Assembly: GCF_000005505.3 (NCBI RefSeq)
Contig: NC_016133.3
Coordinates: 13,082,001 to 13,146,000, forward strand
DNA from: Brachypodium distachyon
Lineage: Eukaryota; Streptophyta; Magnoliopsida; Poales; Poaceae
DNA length: 64,000 nt
Direction of reading: 5' to 3'
Shown: one piece after another, positions 35,131 through 46,662 of the stretch
Layout of the letters: each line of letters starts with the position of its first letter
Position numbering within the stretch: the first letter of the stretch is position 1
Made by a program: the position numbers and the translations under genes
The notes under the pieces: generated by a model
The model's input: only the letters and a program-made list of their open reading frames with translations
Told to the model about the DNA's origin: nothing
The model's database searches: none

Positions 35131-36681
35131 CTAGTGCTCCGCTTCCTCTATGATCTCGGTGGTGGTTTTCTTGATGAGCTCCCACGCGCTTCGCACGTGT
35201 CGCTCCTCTTGCAATGATGAGCCCACAGCGAACCGGAGCACGAACCTGCCACCCACCACTGTGTGTGCGAGATACGCCTTGCCGGTCTTGTTGAGCCTCT
35301 CCATGAGCTCGCGGGTCAACTCGTCGGCGTATTCCTCGGTCATGGCACCATTCGCCTTGATCCTGAAGCACACCAGAGCAAAGTTCCTCGGCACGACCAC
35401 CTCGAACCTGTCATCGGCGCAAACAAAGTCCTCGAACATCTTGGCCATGGCAACGTCGCTGCGTATGTGCTCCTGGAGCTTAGCGGTGCCATAGGTGCGC
35501 ATGACCATCCAGAGCTTGAGCCCACGGAAGCGCCGCCCGACGCCGACCTGCATGTCCTTGAGGTCAGTGACCTCGCCGGAGTCGGTGACGTCGTTCTTCA
35601 GGTACTCAGGGTTAGTCTCCAACGAGTCGCTCAGGCGGTGCACGTCACGGACATAAAGGCACGTGCAGTCTAGACATGTCATCAGCCACTTGTGCGGGCT
35701 CATGCTGATGGAGTCCACACGCTCGACACCGTCAATGTGGTGCCTGAACTCCGGGCAGATGCACGCGCTGCCAGCATAAGCGGCATCCACGTGGACCCAG
35801 GCATTAAACATGGCGGCGACATCGGCGACAGCGCCGACCGGGTCAACCGCGTTGGAGGAGGTGGTGCCCACGGTGGCGCAGACGTACGTCGGCACGAGGC
35901 CGGCGTCCACATCAGCCTGCATGACCTCGAGAAGCTTCGCCGGGTCGAGCCCATAATCTGTCTCCGCCCCGGTGGGGATAGACCGGATATTGGCCGGGTC
36001 GAAGCCGGCGAGACGGCACGCCTTGAAGAACGTGGAGTGGGTCTGGTCAGCAGCGTACACAGCCAGCCTCGTGATCCCAGCAACTCCATTAGAGCCGATC
36101 CTCTTCAGCGCGGCGTCACGGGCTGCGACGAGCGTGACGAGCATGGCCTCGCTCGTGGTGCCAAGAATGACGCCGCCACCGGTGCCACGGCCGGAGCTCG
36201 TCCGGTTCATGAACGTCGTCGGCAGGCGGAGGAGCTGGGCGAGCCAGTCAAGCGCGAGCACCTCCATCTCCGTGGCGGCCGGGGCCGCCTGCCACGTGAA
36301 CCCAACAGTGTTCATGGCGGAAGCAATGAGCTCCCCGGCGATGGCGGCGGCGCTGTTGGTGGAAGGGAAGAAGGCGAAGAAGTTGGGGCTCTGCCAGTGG
36401 GTCATGCCGGGCACCACGGAGGTCCTGAGCTCCTTCATGGCGACGTCGAAGGGAGCCGAGTGCGACGGCGGGGAGGACGTGAGCATGTCCTGGAGGTACC
36501 CCGGCTTGACGTTGGGGAGCACGGGGAAGGACTCGACGTTGGTGTAGTAGTCGGTGATGAAGTCGACGGCCTTGTGGAGGTAGGCCCTGACATCGTCGGT
36601 GTTGAGCGGCTGGAATGGCTCCGCCTTATCGTCGACGATGGCAGCGAAGGCGGTGGCCGGGGTCGAGTCGAGGCTGCCCAT
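35131..36681 (-). CDS. TDC: Tryptophan decarboxylase (complete, 516 aa)
   Basis: Second complete TDC of the window, intronless, diverged at the N-terminus (MGSLDSTPATAFAAIVDDKA) and with a longer C-terminus (TTTEIIEEAEH). Key residues are kept: His215, Asp299, Schiff-base Lys331 in SMSPHKWL, loop Tyr360 in NPEYLKN, and Gly382 in QVGVGRRFRG at the indole/phenol selector position. This fits tryptophan decarboxylation, with tryptamine as product. Most differences from the 510-aa copy are in the first 25 residues, around 70 (MLTSSPPSHS), around 190-205 (KRIGSNGVAGITR) and near 450 (AMTEEYADELTRELMERLN), outside the catalytic centre. The start is set by the MGS N-terminus common to all copies and the TATA box upstream. 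Confidence 0.95.
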   Translation of the reverse strand: MGSLDSTPATAFAAIVDDKAEPFQPLNTDDVRAYLHKAVDFITDYYTNVESFPVLPNVKPGYLQDMLTSSPPSHSAPFDVAMKELRTSVVPGMTHWQSPNFFAFFPSTNSAAAIAGELIASAMNTVGFTWQAAPAATEMEVLALDWLAQLLRLPTTFMNRTSSGRGTGGGVILGTTSEAMLVTLVAARDAALKRIGSNGVAGITRLAVYAADQTHSTFFKACRLAGFDPANIRSIPTGAETDYGLDPAKLLEVMQADVDAGLVPTYVCATVGTTSSNAVDPVGAVADVAAMFNAWVHVDAAYAGSACICPEFRHHIDGVERVDSISMSPHKWLMTCLDCTCLYVRDVHRLSDSLETNPEYLKNDVTDSGEVTDLKDMQVGVGRRFRGLKLWMVMRTYGTAKLQEHIRSDVAMAKMFEDFVCADDRFEVVVPRNFALVCFRIKANGAMTEEYADELTRELMERLNKTGKAYLAHTVVGGRFVLRFAVGSSLQEERHVRSAWELIKKTTTEIIEEAEH

Positions 36682-36868
36682 GTCAGTGAGCTTGGTAGTT
36701 TGCTGATCGATGGGAGGTTTTAGCTGGCTAGTTGAGTAAGGAATTGAGTAAGGAATTAGCTTGCTCTTGAGGTTGGAGGAAGCCGGAGCTGAGGAAGAAG
36801 AAGGCAGTTCAGGCTTCAGATGGAGAGGAGAGGAGATGGGTTGGGAAATTGGGAGGCATCGGAGGGGG

Positions 36869-36876
36869 TTTATATA
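36869..36876 (-). promoter_or_regulatory. TATA box of the 516-aa TDC
   Basis: TATATAAA on the minus strand within CACCTATATAAACC, 188-195 bp before the ATG at 36681. Same spacing class as the other copies. Confidence 0.75.
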
Positions 36877-36908
36877 GGTGGATGAGAGAAGGAGCTGAGG
36901 AGAGAAGC

Positions 36909-36928
36909 GGCGTGGCGGGTTGGGCGTT
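36909..36928 (-). promoter_or_regulatory. Shared TDC promoter word AACGCCCA-N5-CCACGCC
   Basis: Invariant word with spacer ACCCG, 32 bp upstream of the TATA box. It is conserved although this gene is the most diverged TDC of the window and the surrounding promoter has little other similarity. Confidence 0.6.
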
Positions 36929-37029
36929 TAACCGGCAAGCACTTAAGAGGGAGGGTAGGTAGGTGTGGAGGCGCTCCATCCATGGAGATCTGGCCTAGCT
37001 AGCGTTTACTTCCTATGTATATCCAGATC

Positions 37030-37800
37030 AAATACTGTGGGAATACTGATAAGTACAAACGGAGGATGCATCAATAGAAATAGTTTATGATACTGCTATG
37101 TAAAATTTACAATTAGGATGTCTCGATAGACTATAATTTACAGGCAAAATATCAGGTGAAAACCACCTCTACGGTGCAAACTGTGAAAACTCCATCAAAA
37201 AAGGTTTAAAAAATTCTCGAAAAAATTACATATGTTAGAAAAGTGATGCTTTATATATGTGCAAAATTTCAAGTGCAAACTCAATGGCATTTGGTAGCAG
37301 CGAAAAAAATAAATTCTGCATGAATAGTGATCTTTCAATGTCTGACACTATTCATCGTAAATTTCTCTTTTTAATTCCTTCCAAATGATTTTGACTTTGA
37401 AATTGAAATTTTGCAGGTTTGTAGAACATCACACTCCTAACATATGGTATTTTTGTAGATTTTTTTTGAAACTTTTAAACATGGTTTTTATGAAGTTTGC
37501 ACGGTTTGCACCAAATGAAGGTTTTCACCAGATACGCCGCCATAATTTACAATCCCCCCTCAAAGAATTATCCAAAAATACGATCTATCCCAAAATACGT
37601 CAATCCTGGTAAGCATAACACCATATACGCACGTTTTGATGAAGTACTATAGGAAGATATATCAATAGAAGTAATTTACAATCCCCACAGATAAGTTCAT
37701 CAATCCTGATAAGCGTCTAATAATACCATATATGTATTGATGAATCAGAGGACATATCAATAGAAATAATTTACAGTCCCCTAAAAAGTGTGATAATAAA
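37030..37800. repeat. Degenerate ~100-bp direct repeats
   Basis: Related blocks with ATCAATAGAA.TA.TTTACA, preceded by AAT(A/C)CTG(A/G)TAAG, occur at about 37,045-37,135, 37,600-37,690 and 37,700-37,790. A foldback MITE is inserted between the first and second copies. No coding capacity. Confidence 0.5.
37150..37534. mobile_element. Foldback MITE, ~385 bp
   Basis: Almost the whole element is a long imperfect hairpin. TATCAGGTGAAAACC at the left end matches GGTTTTCACCAGATA at the right end in inverted orientation. Blocks such as GGTGCAAAC.GTG.AAACT, CATATGTTAG and TGCAAAATTTCAA are mirrored, and the centre is ATGAATAGTG...CACTATTCAT (37,319-37,356). AT-rich, non-coding. The hairpin could be a source of small RNAs. 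Superfamily not assigned. Confidence 0.8.
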
Positions 37801-40800
37801 TTCGGGTACTTGTATGATATACTCCTGATCTATCCAAAATTATAAAGACAAATATATCAAAATCCAAATATATAGGAACAAATTGATCCTTGACATCCCA
37901 CCACACGTCTCAATGTCGTTATATATGTCCTTGTTGCTCGTTGCCGAATTGATTCTTAATTGCAGATCTACTCAAATGATGCGTTGTTGTTGGCCTAGTG
38001 AGAAATTTTCTCGGGAGTAAACTACACTAATATATACTTCTATATGTAGACTTCAACATGTATCCTTCTAGGGAGAGAAATTTTTGGATGGAGAGTATAT
38101 GCATGCATGGTTGATCAAATGTATCGTTGTTTTCTATTGTTTCTAAACAAACATAATAACATGAAATACGTTAATAATGGATGGTTGTGTGGATCTATTG
38201 ATATAGAGGCCAGGTGGACCCCCACTTTTGGGGAAAATATCTTGAAGGTTGTGGACATGCTCGTTGTCGATAACTTGTCACACAAACAACTCTGCAGCGA
38301 CTTAAACTTATGGTAGGTTCACCACTGCCATGTAGGTAACAAAGAAGTAGGTAAATTTGCAAAAAAGGAATCCAACATGCACTGCTCTGATCACTTGTGT
38401 GTATGGACGCAGGATGAAGAACCTCACCGTGTTAGCTGCCTCGCAGCGGTCGCGTAGCATTGTGAGAGGGGGGGGGGGGGTGTAGAAGAAGGATATGGCA
38501 TGCAAGCCTAGCTATCAGAGTTCCGGAGGAGATCGAAAGAGATGAAGTCGCTACACTCTTTCGATGTGGTGGTAGTCAACCGTCCACATATGCTGGTCAA
38601 TAGCGAGCTGGGTCGATTCAAGCCTTTGGTGACTCACATACATTCATTTGAGATGAAATATGCACTTTTATACTATTAGGAATTAGGACTAACTTAACAC
38701 TAGCTTCCATTATATTTGTAAGACTTCCTATGTATTTTACTCTAGTTTGGGTTCTCTCCTTCAATATATGAATGGTCAGGGCTTACAAAAAAAAACTCAT
38801 AAAAAGTACTCGACGTGTGAAAAGTATATTTAAGAAGCTTTCCTAAGGTTGACGTAATTAAGATCTAGAGTACCAAGAAGATGTGCCACGTACGTGTGGT
38901 CGTCAATTAGTTGTTTTTCTCTTTGAACCTTTTTCCTTTCTTTTCTTGCACCCGGTAACTAGCGACCAGAACGTCGACGAGAAGCTTGGGGTGACCTTCA
39001 AAACTTCAAAGTCTTTACCTGCCAACCGATTCAACTATATGACTCAGCATGTAATATGTAATCGATCCTTGAGATGGCCGTTTTACAATTACTTTAGAGC
39101 TATTATTTTACTGTGCCTTTCTTTACTAGAGGTAAAAAGATGTATTTAATCTGGGCAGTCAAAGATAACGTGCTGGTCTCATGAACCCTATATATTAAGT
39201 CATGGAATCAAATGTGGAAGAATATGTGTCTTAATTAAGTCGTATAGCAAATCGCAAAGGTCTTACTTATGTGCGCGCTATGCATGCGCGAGAATTTACC
39301 TTTGAACGGATCAAGCAATTACTAGATCACCACTGCTGATCGCGCGCCATGCATGACGAGAAATTATTTACCAAAAGAGTTACTAATTATAATTAGCAGA
39401 CCTAAGACAACGTTGGAACACCTGCGGCGTCTTGCTACCAAGACTGGTCAAAGTTCAGATTCGATATATCGAGTAGTAGTACACTAGAACCAGCTTAATT
39501 GATTTCGATATATTCATTTTTTGCTTTGTTCCAGAGAATATGAAAGATTATCGATAACTTATGTTCAGTGGCATGGAATTAGAATCTACCACAAAGAGAA
39601 TATATACGATTAGCTCTCTTTCCTGGTAGGTGCATCATTGCACATTTGCACTCGTGCATGTACTTGGAGCTTTTTTTGCTGCTATTGACCGTCTGTTGAT
39701 CATATAACAGTGTACTTTCTTTCCGGATGCAGAAATTTGTGGTAGGTAGGTAGGTAGAGCTGTGATCATGACAGATGATATGCATGAATGACTGAACTTG
39801 TATTTGTCCTTATGCTGTGCATGCATTTTCAGAAGTGTTCTCCTGGTTACAAAAACTAGGCGTATCTATGCTCCATCGCTGTTTTATTCCATGTTGACAA
39901 GAACGGACAAGATGCATAATTCATTGTTATTCATGCACTGATTCAGTCCATTACTTCTCTGACCCGCAATCGGGCGGCAGAGAACTCTTTAATTTGTATG
40001 TATGAATGAATGATTTAGTCCATGTCCTGTCTGCTTAACATGTTACAGTTTTTGTTGTCGCGAAAATGCTCCTTGTATTTTCAACATTCAAATCAAAGAG
40101 CATCGAGGATCATCGACACCGACTGAGAAGTCTTTCCACGGCCCAAGCGAACAATTAGCCCGCGCTCGTTCACTTCCCCGACATACCGGTAAGTAGGTTA
40201 TCCTCCCCGAGGTATCAAACCTACCTATTCAAAAAATATCAACATGTCAAGCTTATCGAGCGTTAAGGAGACGATCACTAATATTTATGTTGTTCCACGA
40301 AGACGATAAATAAATTATAATAAATATGTCATCACGAAAAGAATACGTGTGGGTTTTTTCTCTAGTCCAATATATATATGAATATAAAACTGGTGTCGGC
40401 AGGCAGCGACAATCATGTAGCGTGTATCCTCTTGGTATTGTGGATCCATGGTGTTCATTCGCATAACAAAACAAAAATTATCCATGGTACTGTTCATACA
40501 CAAAAAAAAACATATAGTATAATAATTGAACCATCATTAATTGATTAGTCATATACATAATGCAGTATTAGCTAGCACTGTATCGGCAAAACAAATGGGA
40601 ATTTGCTGAGCACAATTTATCCCGTTATTCCATACAGCAAACAAACAAAACTGTACGTCATACTTGCATGATAAACAAGTCTTAATTACCAGTTTTAAAA
40701 AATAAGTCCTAATTACTCCTTGCATAAAAAACTGTACGTCATATATACTCATGCTGAGACGTTGGTGATGATCAGCACTTAATTAAATCTAATCTCCAGA

Positions 40801-41799
40801 TTAACCCGTTCGTTCTCTATTCATCTATATCAGTTCCAAGCATTAGTATAGTGGAGTGTTTGATAAGTTTAATTAGTGTAGTGGAGTGTTTGATAAGCTT
40901 AATTAATCTGCCACGTCAGAAAAATACTAATTGATTAACTTATCTGTCAAAATCAGCACGATTTCGAGTCTAGACAGATAACAAATTCAGCTATTCACGC
41001 CATCCCAATTTAGAGCACACTCTTTTGTTGGTCCTACACACAGCAACAAAAACGTGTAAGCTTGTAGAAGTATAACATATACCTGTATGGAATATATAGC
41101 AGTGTGTATATGTCAAAACGCAAGCAGTTTCTTATGTCATTTCCTGTGCTCCATGCCGAGGAGCTATTGCTAGCATTCATTTTCTGGATCAGAGTCTACC
41201 TACCTATGCTGGATTGCTGGCATTGTGTGTTCCATGCATGCTCTGCTATAGGTTGGCCGTTGGCATGCAGTCTGACCTAGTGGGCATTGCATGTGTGCAT
41301 GTTGACCTGCCACTGCAACATGCATTGTCTGTACACCTAACAAACTGCACCATTAAATTCCGACGTGGCCACATATAATCCACGATAAATATATAACTAG
41401 CTACTACTGTAATTTGGTTAACGAGGGGGATTAATTAGCACGCAAGAACCTCCTTGGAGAACAGAGAGAGAGAGTATTGCGAGAGTTCAAGATATGCATG
41501 TGTATGCAATTAAGCTTGTTCATATTACTTTGCCTTTCTTTTTGAAAAAAATAGGCGCTTAGAGCAGATTAACTTCAACACAGTTTTCTCAGGCTCTCAG
41601 CAGTGATAATAAATAAACAAGAAACCTCCGAAAGTCTTCACCTACCCAAAAAATGTGTCAGGCGCGCTGTCAGCTACATATGACGTACTCACACACGACC
41701 GGACTCAACAAGCCTAAAATGTGAAACACGTAGCTAGGACACATGTACCGAAGAATTAAGAAAAAAGTTCGATTTATGAAGCTAGATTATTTATCTAGA
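37801..41799. other. Intergenic, first copy of a duplicated segment
   Basis: No gene recognised. A G run lies at about 38,467-38,480. From 39,400 to 41,000 the sequence is a diverged duplicate of 43,970-45,240: AGACAACGTTGGAACA at 39405 and 43972, ACTTATGTTCAGTG at 39557 and 44169, GTCAAAATCAG at 40946 and 45175. Confidence 0.5.
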
Positions 41800-43658
41800 C
41801 TAGCCGAAAAGCCCGTGCGTTGCAACGGAATTACAAAATAAAATGACACACCCGAAGATATGCATCAATTTTTTTCTTGTCCGACGACCAACAAACATCC
41901 TTTAAAAAAAGATTTCTTTCGAAGATTTTGTCTCTATAGTCTACTCTATTCGAAATCAAAAATACATTTTGAAAATTATACATTTAAGTGATTGTGCATC
42001 AATCTAAGAGCATAATACATATTAATAACACACAAGCAAAATTTTGGTTTGGCATATAAGGTCATTATAAATATTAACCAGGCAATGAAAATTGGTAAAC
42101 ACATATGTATAATTATAGTTTGACACATAAACATTGTTACATGGACATGAACTTGTGTCCACTCATTATCCATGACTGCTCTTAGGCTCAGTTTGGCACT
42201 GCTCAACTGATTTTATAATCTGTTGTGACAAATACACATGAAAGAAAAAACAAGTTGGTTACCCAAACACAAAAAACACAAAAGCTGATTGAAAAGGCTG
42301 AATTATCATAATACACCTCAATGAACGGGTAGGCTACCCATGAAGGTCCTTGCCACCCTTAGTCCCGCGGCCCATCTCCAGCAACCAGCGACCGCCAAGA
42401 TTGCCATGTTTACTTATGCTAACTTCCTCTCCGACGATTCCGAGCAGCCGTCACCATGTGCTCCTCTAATAGCCTCCACAGTGTGTGCCAAATTAGGTGT
42501 CAAATTGCAAATTTGGTCTTTGGTCCCGCATGCCCCAGCGTGGAGGCAACGCCAAATCCAGAAAAACAGGAACCGGAACAAGTAGTTGCTCCTGTGCTAC
42601 ATTTTGACAAGCAGTAGAATCCTTCCAACCAGAAATCCTTCGATCCACATCCACAACCAGCAACATTCCACCAAGGCTTGCATACAACAACACAAAATGA
42701 AAATCTATTCACGTACTGCTCACTGCTCACAAATTCACACCCACAAATACTAATTAATCGGCATATGTTAATCAATCAGGGCAAGCCGCACTGCCATCGC
42801 GTAGCAGTCGCTCGAGTTGAGTGGTGTCATCAGGTCACAGCTGAAGCCGCGCACTGCCACCGCGTAGCAGCCGCCGCGTACCAGACGGTGGAATCGCTCG
42901 CCGCGTAGCAGCTGCCGGAGTCGTTCGTCACCGCGGAGCCGCTCAATCGTCAGGTCGCCGCTGCCTGAGCCTCCACACAAGATCCTCATCGCCGCGTCGC
43001 TCAAAATCACAGTAACCACATGATAAAAGAAATCAACTGACCATCTCTATCCTTCGCGCGAGCGAGTTCTTCAGTCACTCGCGGGGGAGAGGAAAAAAAA
43101 TCCCCTTTCCTCTTTGAACCAGATCAGAAAAATCCCATACTTCTTTTCCCTGTTTCTTCCCGATTCAGCGTCAAGCGAAGCTTCGGCACGAGGTCACCCT
43201 ACTGCTGCCGCCAGTCGAACTGACGGCCATCCTGGCGTACAAGTTTGAGGTCGCAAGTTCGTACGATTTCATGGCCCCGCTCAGTTGCTTGATGGATGGA
43301 TAAATTCTTGGATTTCTTGGCCCGATTTGATTTGATTTGGCATGCAAAGCGCAGTGCCTGGGCTGAATTGAGGCCTGACGGCAAGCTAGGAGGCGCTGGA
43401 CCGGGCAGACGCGGCGGCGGCTTCGGTCCCCGTCGACCCGGCCATGGACCTCGACAAGCTGCAGGGGCGGCGGAGCTGCTGTACAGCAGAGCGTTCTTGT
43501 TGCGGACGTTCGAAGGCAGCAGCCCCAAGCGAGGTCCTGCGTAGGAGATTGGGGGAGGCAGGTCGGTTCCCATCTGCTCCACGGCTCCACTTGTCAGACA
43601 GAGAGTAAGAAGTGGACTCACGTCCACGAACTGAGAACTTTATAAGTATTTATCTAGA
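41800..43658 (-). mobile_element. Non-autonomous Helitron
   Basis: On the minus strand it begins TCTAGATAAATACTTATAAAG (5' TC) and ends with the hairpin region CCGTTGCAACGCACGGG, then CTTTTCGGCTAG (3' CTAG). Flanks are A before and T after, the expected A/T insertion site, and the hairpin-plus-CTAG end is of the grass Helitron type. It has no helicase ORF. The interior at 43,170-43,560 is GC-rich, transcribable in either direction and may be captured gene sequence; I do not recognise it. Confidence 0.75.
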
Positions 43659-45684
43659 TTGACACGTACCTAATGTAGTATACACAACGGCTTTGCAATT
43701 TGCTTCGACTTAAGACGGATATAACTAATTATTTTAGCTTGCTAGCTGAGAGATCAAAAGCCTCAATATTGTAGCGTACCGAAGCATCAGTGATTTCATC
43801 GATCCACTATTAGACTTCTGTGAGTGAGTGTGTGTGTACGTGCATATTAGAAGACTGAAACTTTGGATGGATAGAAATAGATCATGAATAATAGTCAAAA
43901 CGAAATGTTGACCTGATCTCCATATCTGTAAATAGTTTTAATTAACCCAGGCATGCACGTAGGTACATCAGAGACAACGTTGGAACAATCGCGGCGTTTA
44001 CACAGTTTTCTTCCTGATGATTTTTTAGGTGTTGTGCAGCATTTGGTCTTGCAAAAACATCTAGCTATAGTCCAACATGTACATTAGAACATCCAGAAGT
44101 ACACTAGCAAGACCAAGCTACCTTTCTTTTTCATGGCTAGAAAATAAGTCAACAAGTCTCGGCAATTTACTTATGTTCAGTGTGGCATGAAAATAGTCCG
44201 AGAATTAATTCATATATACATATCTCTCTTACACTTTCCTGGTAGTTGCATATATCAGGTGAAAAAGAAATGCAAGAGCTACGTACTCGATCCAGCATTG
44301 ACTAGAGACTTCTGTTTTTATTCATGCAAATGGTCTATGAATTCTGCCGCCAGTTATTTGTTCATGTTGACAAGTAACTGTTTCTGGTCACTAATTTAGC
44401 CCATGTTTTTAATTTGTATATATAACCAGCAGTCGAAACTTGAGTTCGCAGCCGGCTGCATGTGGTTACAAAATTCCATGTATGTACGTACGTGCGTGGG
44501 ATATATTTTCAACATTAGAGATCTTGTTTGACACAATTGTTTATTCCACGAGGCTGCATAGATTTGTTTGACTTCGTCGATCGAACAATTTTAAGGCGTA
44601 AGCGTAAGTGAGCACGTAGATTTTACTGATCATGTCCTACTCTGTTTAATAATTCTTGTCGAAATATTACATGTATCTACACGGTTTTAGGAATAGACAC
44701 ATCTCTTAGACAAATTTGAGACAAGAATCGTGGAACGAAAGGAATACTTTCTCTGTCTAGAGCTTGACCTGCAAGTCACCATACATGCATCTACCTTTAA
44801 AAATTATAGTAACATTAATTTACAGTCGTCCTAGAAAGACCTGTGGACCAATGTATTTGCATGATGACCAGTTAATGCTGATACTACTCGGTAGTAGTAT
44901 TAATTAGCTAGAGTAAGAGAACCATTCAAAAAATATCTTTTTGACAAGTTCTTAACGAAAGTATATCTCCTTTTCGGTAGTTCGGAGTATTAATTAGAGT
45001 AAGAGAACCATTCAATTGTTTAGACAAGATTTGAATGAGTATCCATCTCCTTTTCGGTTCGTAGTGTCAATTAGAGTAAGATTGAGAACCATTCAAATAA
45101 AATCTTTTTGACGAGTTCTTAACTAAAGCAGACCGGGTTAATTTGCCGCGTCACAGTCGACGTCAAACCTACCAGTCAAAATCAGTGCAGCTTCGAGAGT
45201 CGAGACAGCTAATTAATTCAATCTTTCACGGCTTCACGTCAGCCTGTTCTTAGTTTCACGGCTTTGAATTTCTTGAGGTCCACACTGATCCGCTTAATTT
45301 CACACAAGAGACTTTCTTGTACATGCGGGAATATTCTCATCCATTTCTCTTATATACTTGGTGACGTCTTGCATATGAATTTATACATAGTACGACTGTG
45401 TGTAGTATCAATTGATTGACGTAGGGACCAAGCTAGGAGGAGGACTATTTTAGTGAAACAATGCATTATTTCCTGGTGGTTTTTGACAAATTCTTAACCA
45501 AAGTATAGTTAATATATATCTGGTGGATTTTTAGTCGAAATTAATTATATATGAGAAACTAAAAATATGTCCAGATTGTTAAATATATGAATCTACCAAC
45601 GCTTGATTTTTTTTCAAGATGTGACCTGAAGTAGTTTTCTCGTTCGATCTCCACTTTATAAATGCATGCATGGCCGTTATATAA
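43659..45684. other. Intergenic, second copy of duplicated segment
   Basis: AT-rich, no gene. Diverged duplicate of about 39,400-41,000. The stretch GTTAATTTGCCGCGTCACA at 45,137-45,155 recurs identically at 47,022-47,040, so at least three related copies of this short segment exist between 40.9 and 47.2 kb. Confidence 0.5.
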
Positions 45685-46662
45685 GAGCTATTCTACGGTA
45701 CCCTGGAGTTAATATGAACCGTTCATTCTTTTAATCCGAGGGCTGAAATCAGCCGTTACTCCATAATACTCCAAACTAGGTGTCTGGAGTATCCACTCAG
45801 AACTAATCGGAGTATTAAGAAGACGGGACAAAAACGAAATTTTAACCCCGCGAAGAAGCCGGCGGAGCGGGCTGGAGGAGCACGGCTGTGCGGACGGGGC
45901 CGGCGGCCGACGAGGCGGCGCACGGCGAGGGCAGGGGGCACCGAGGAGTGCCACAGCGGCTCGCGGCGAGGGTGGCGGCGGTGGGCACCGAGGAGTGCCA
46001 CGGCGGCTCGCGGAGAGGGTGGCGGCGGCGGGCAGCGAGGAGGTCACGGCGGCTCGCGGCAGGCAGCGAGGTGGGGGCGGCGGCTCGCGGCGAGGGCGAC
46101 GGCGGCATGCAGAGAGGTGGGCACGGCGGCACACGGCAAGGGCGGCGGCGGCGGGCAGCAAGGTGGGGGCGGCGGCTCATGGAGAGGGCGACGCTGGCGT
46201 GCAGAGAGGTGTGGGTGCGGCGGCTCGCAGTGAGGGTGGCGGCAGCGGGCAGCGAGGAGGTCGCGGCGGGCAGCAAGGTGGGGGCGACGGCGGCGTGCAG
46301 AGAGGGGGGCGCGGCGCCTTGCGGCCAGGGCGGCAGCTCACGGAGAGGGCGATGCTGGCGTGCAGAGAGGTGTGGGTGCGGCGGCTCGCGGCGAGGGCGA
46401 CCTACGAGGGCGGCCGCAGCGGGGAGCGAGGAGGGCACCACGGCTCACTGCGAGGAGCGGGTACCAAGGAGGGCGTGGCTTCGCTGCGAAGGTGGAGGGC
46501 GCGTCGGCAGGCTTGGGGGCGGAGACCGCGGCGGCGCAGCAAAATCACTGGTCGAGATCTTTTTTTTTTAGTTTTTACAAATGTGAAAAGTCTGTAATGC
46601 CCTTCCCTATTACTCCATCCAGTGCGGAGCGGATGGAGTAATGGGTACGGGAGAATTTGTCC
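45685..46662. mobile_element. Non-autonomous DNA element with GC-rich repeat core
   Basis: Imperfect terminal inverted repeats (left GAGCTATTCTACGGTACCC; right, inward, GGACAAATTCTCCCGTACCC) sit directly between two TATATAA copies (45678-45684 and 46663-46669). The core (about 45,845-46,540) is GC-rich and consists of degenerate repeats around GGCGGCTCGCGGCGAGGGCG and GGCGGGCAGCGAGG, open in several frames on both strands. I treat these ORFs as compositional. The TATATAA duplication is low-complexity, so the superfamily is uncertain. Confidence 0.55.

Noticed and set aside
35692..36723. 343-aa plus-strand ORF opposite the 516-aa TDC
   Set aside because: Antisense shadow of a GC3-rich coding sequence; the same shadows appear opposite the other TDC copies.
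45709..46641. ORFs of 150-227 aa in the second GC-rich block
   Set aside because: Same reason: repetitive, open in five or six frames, low complexity.
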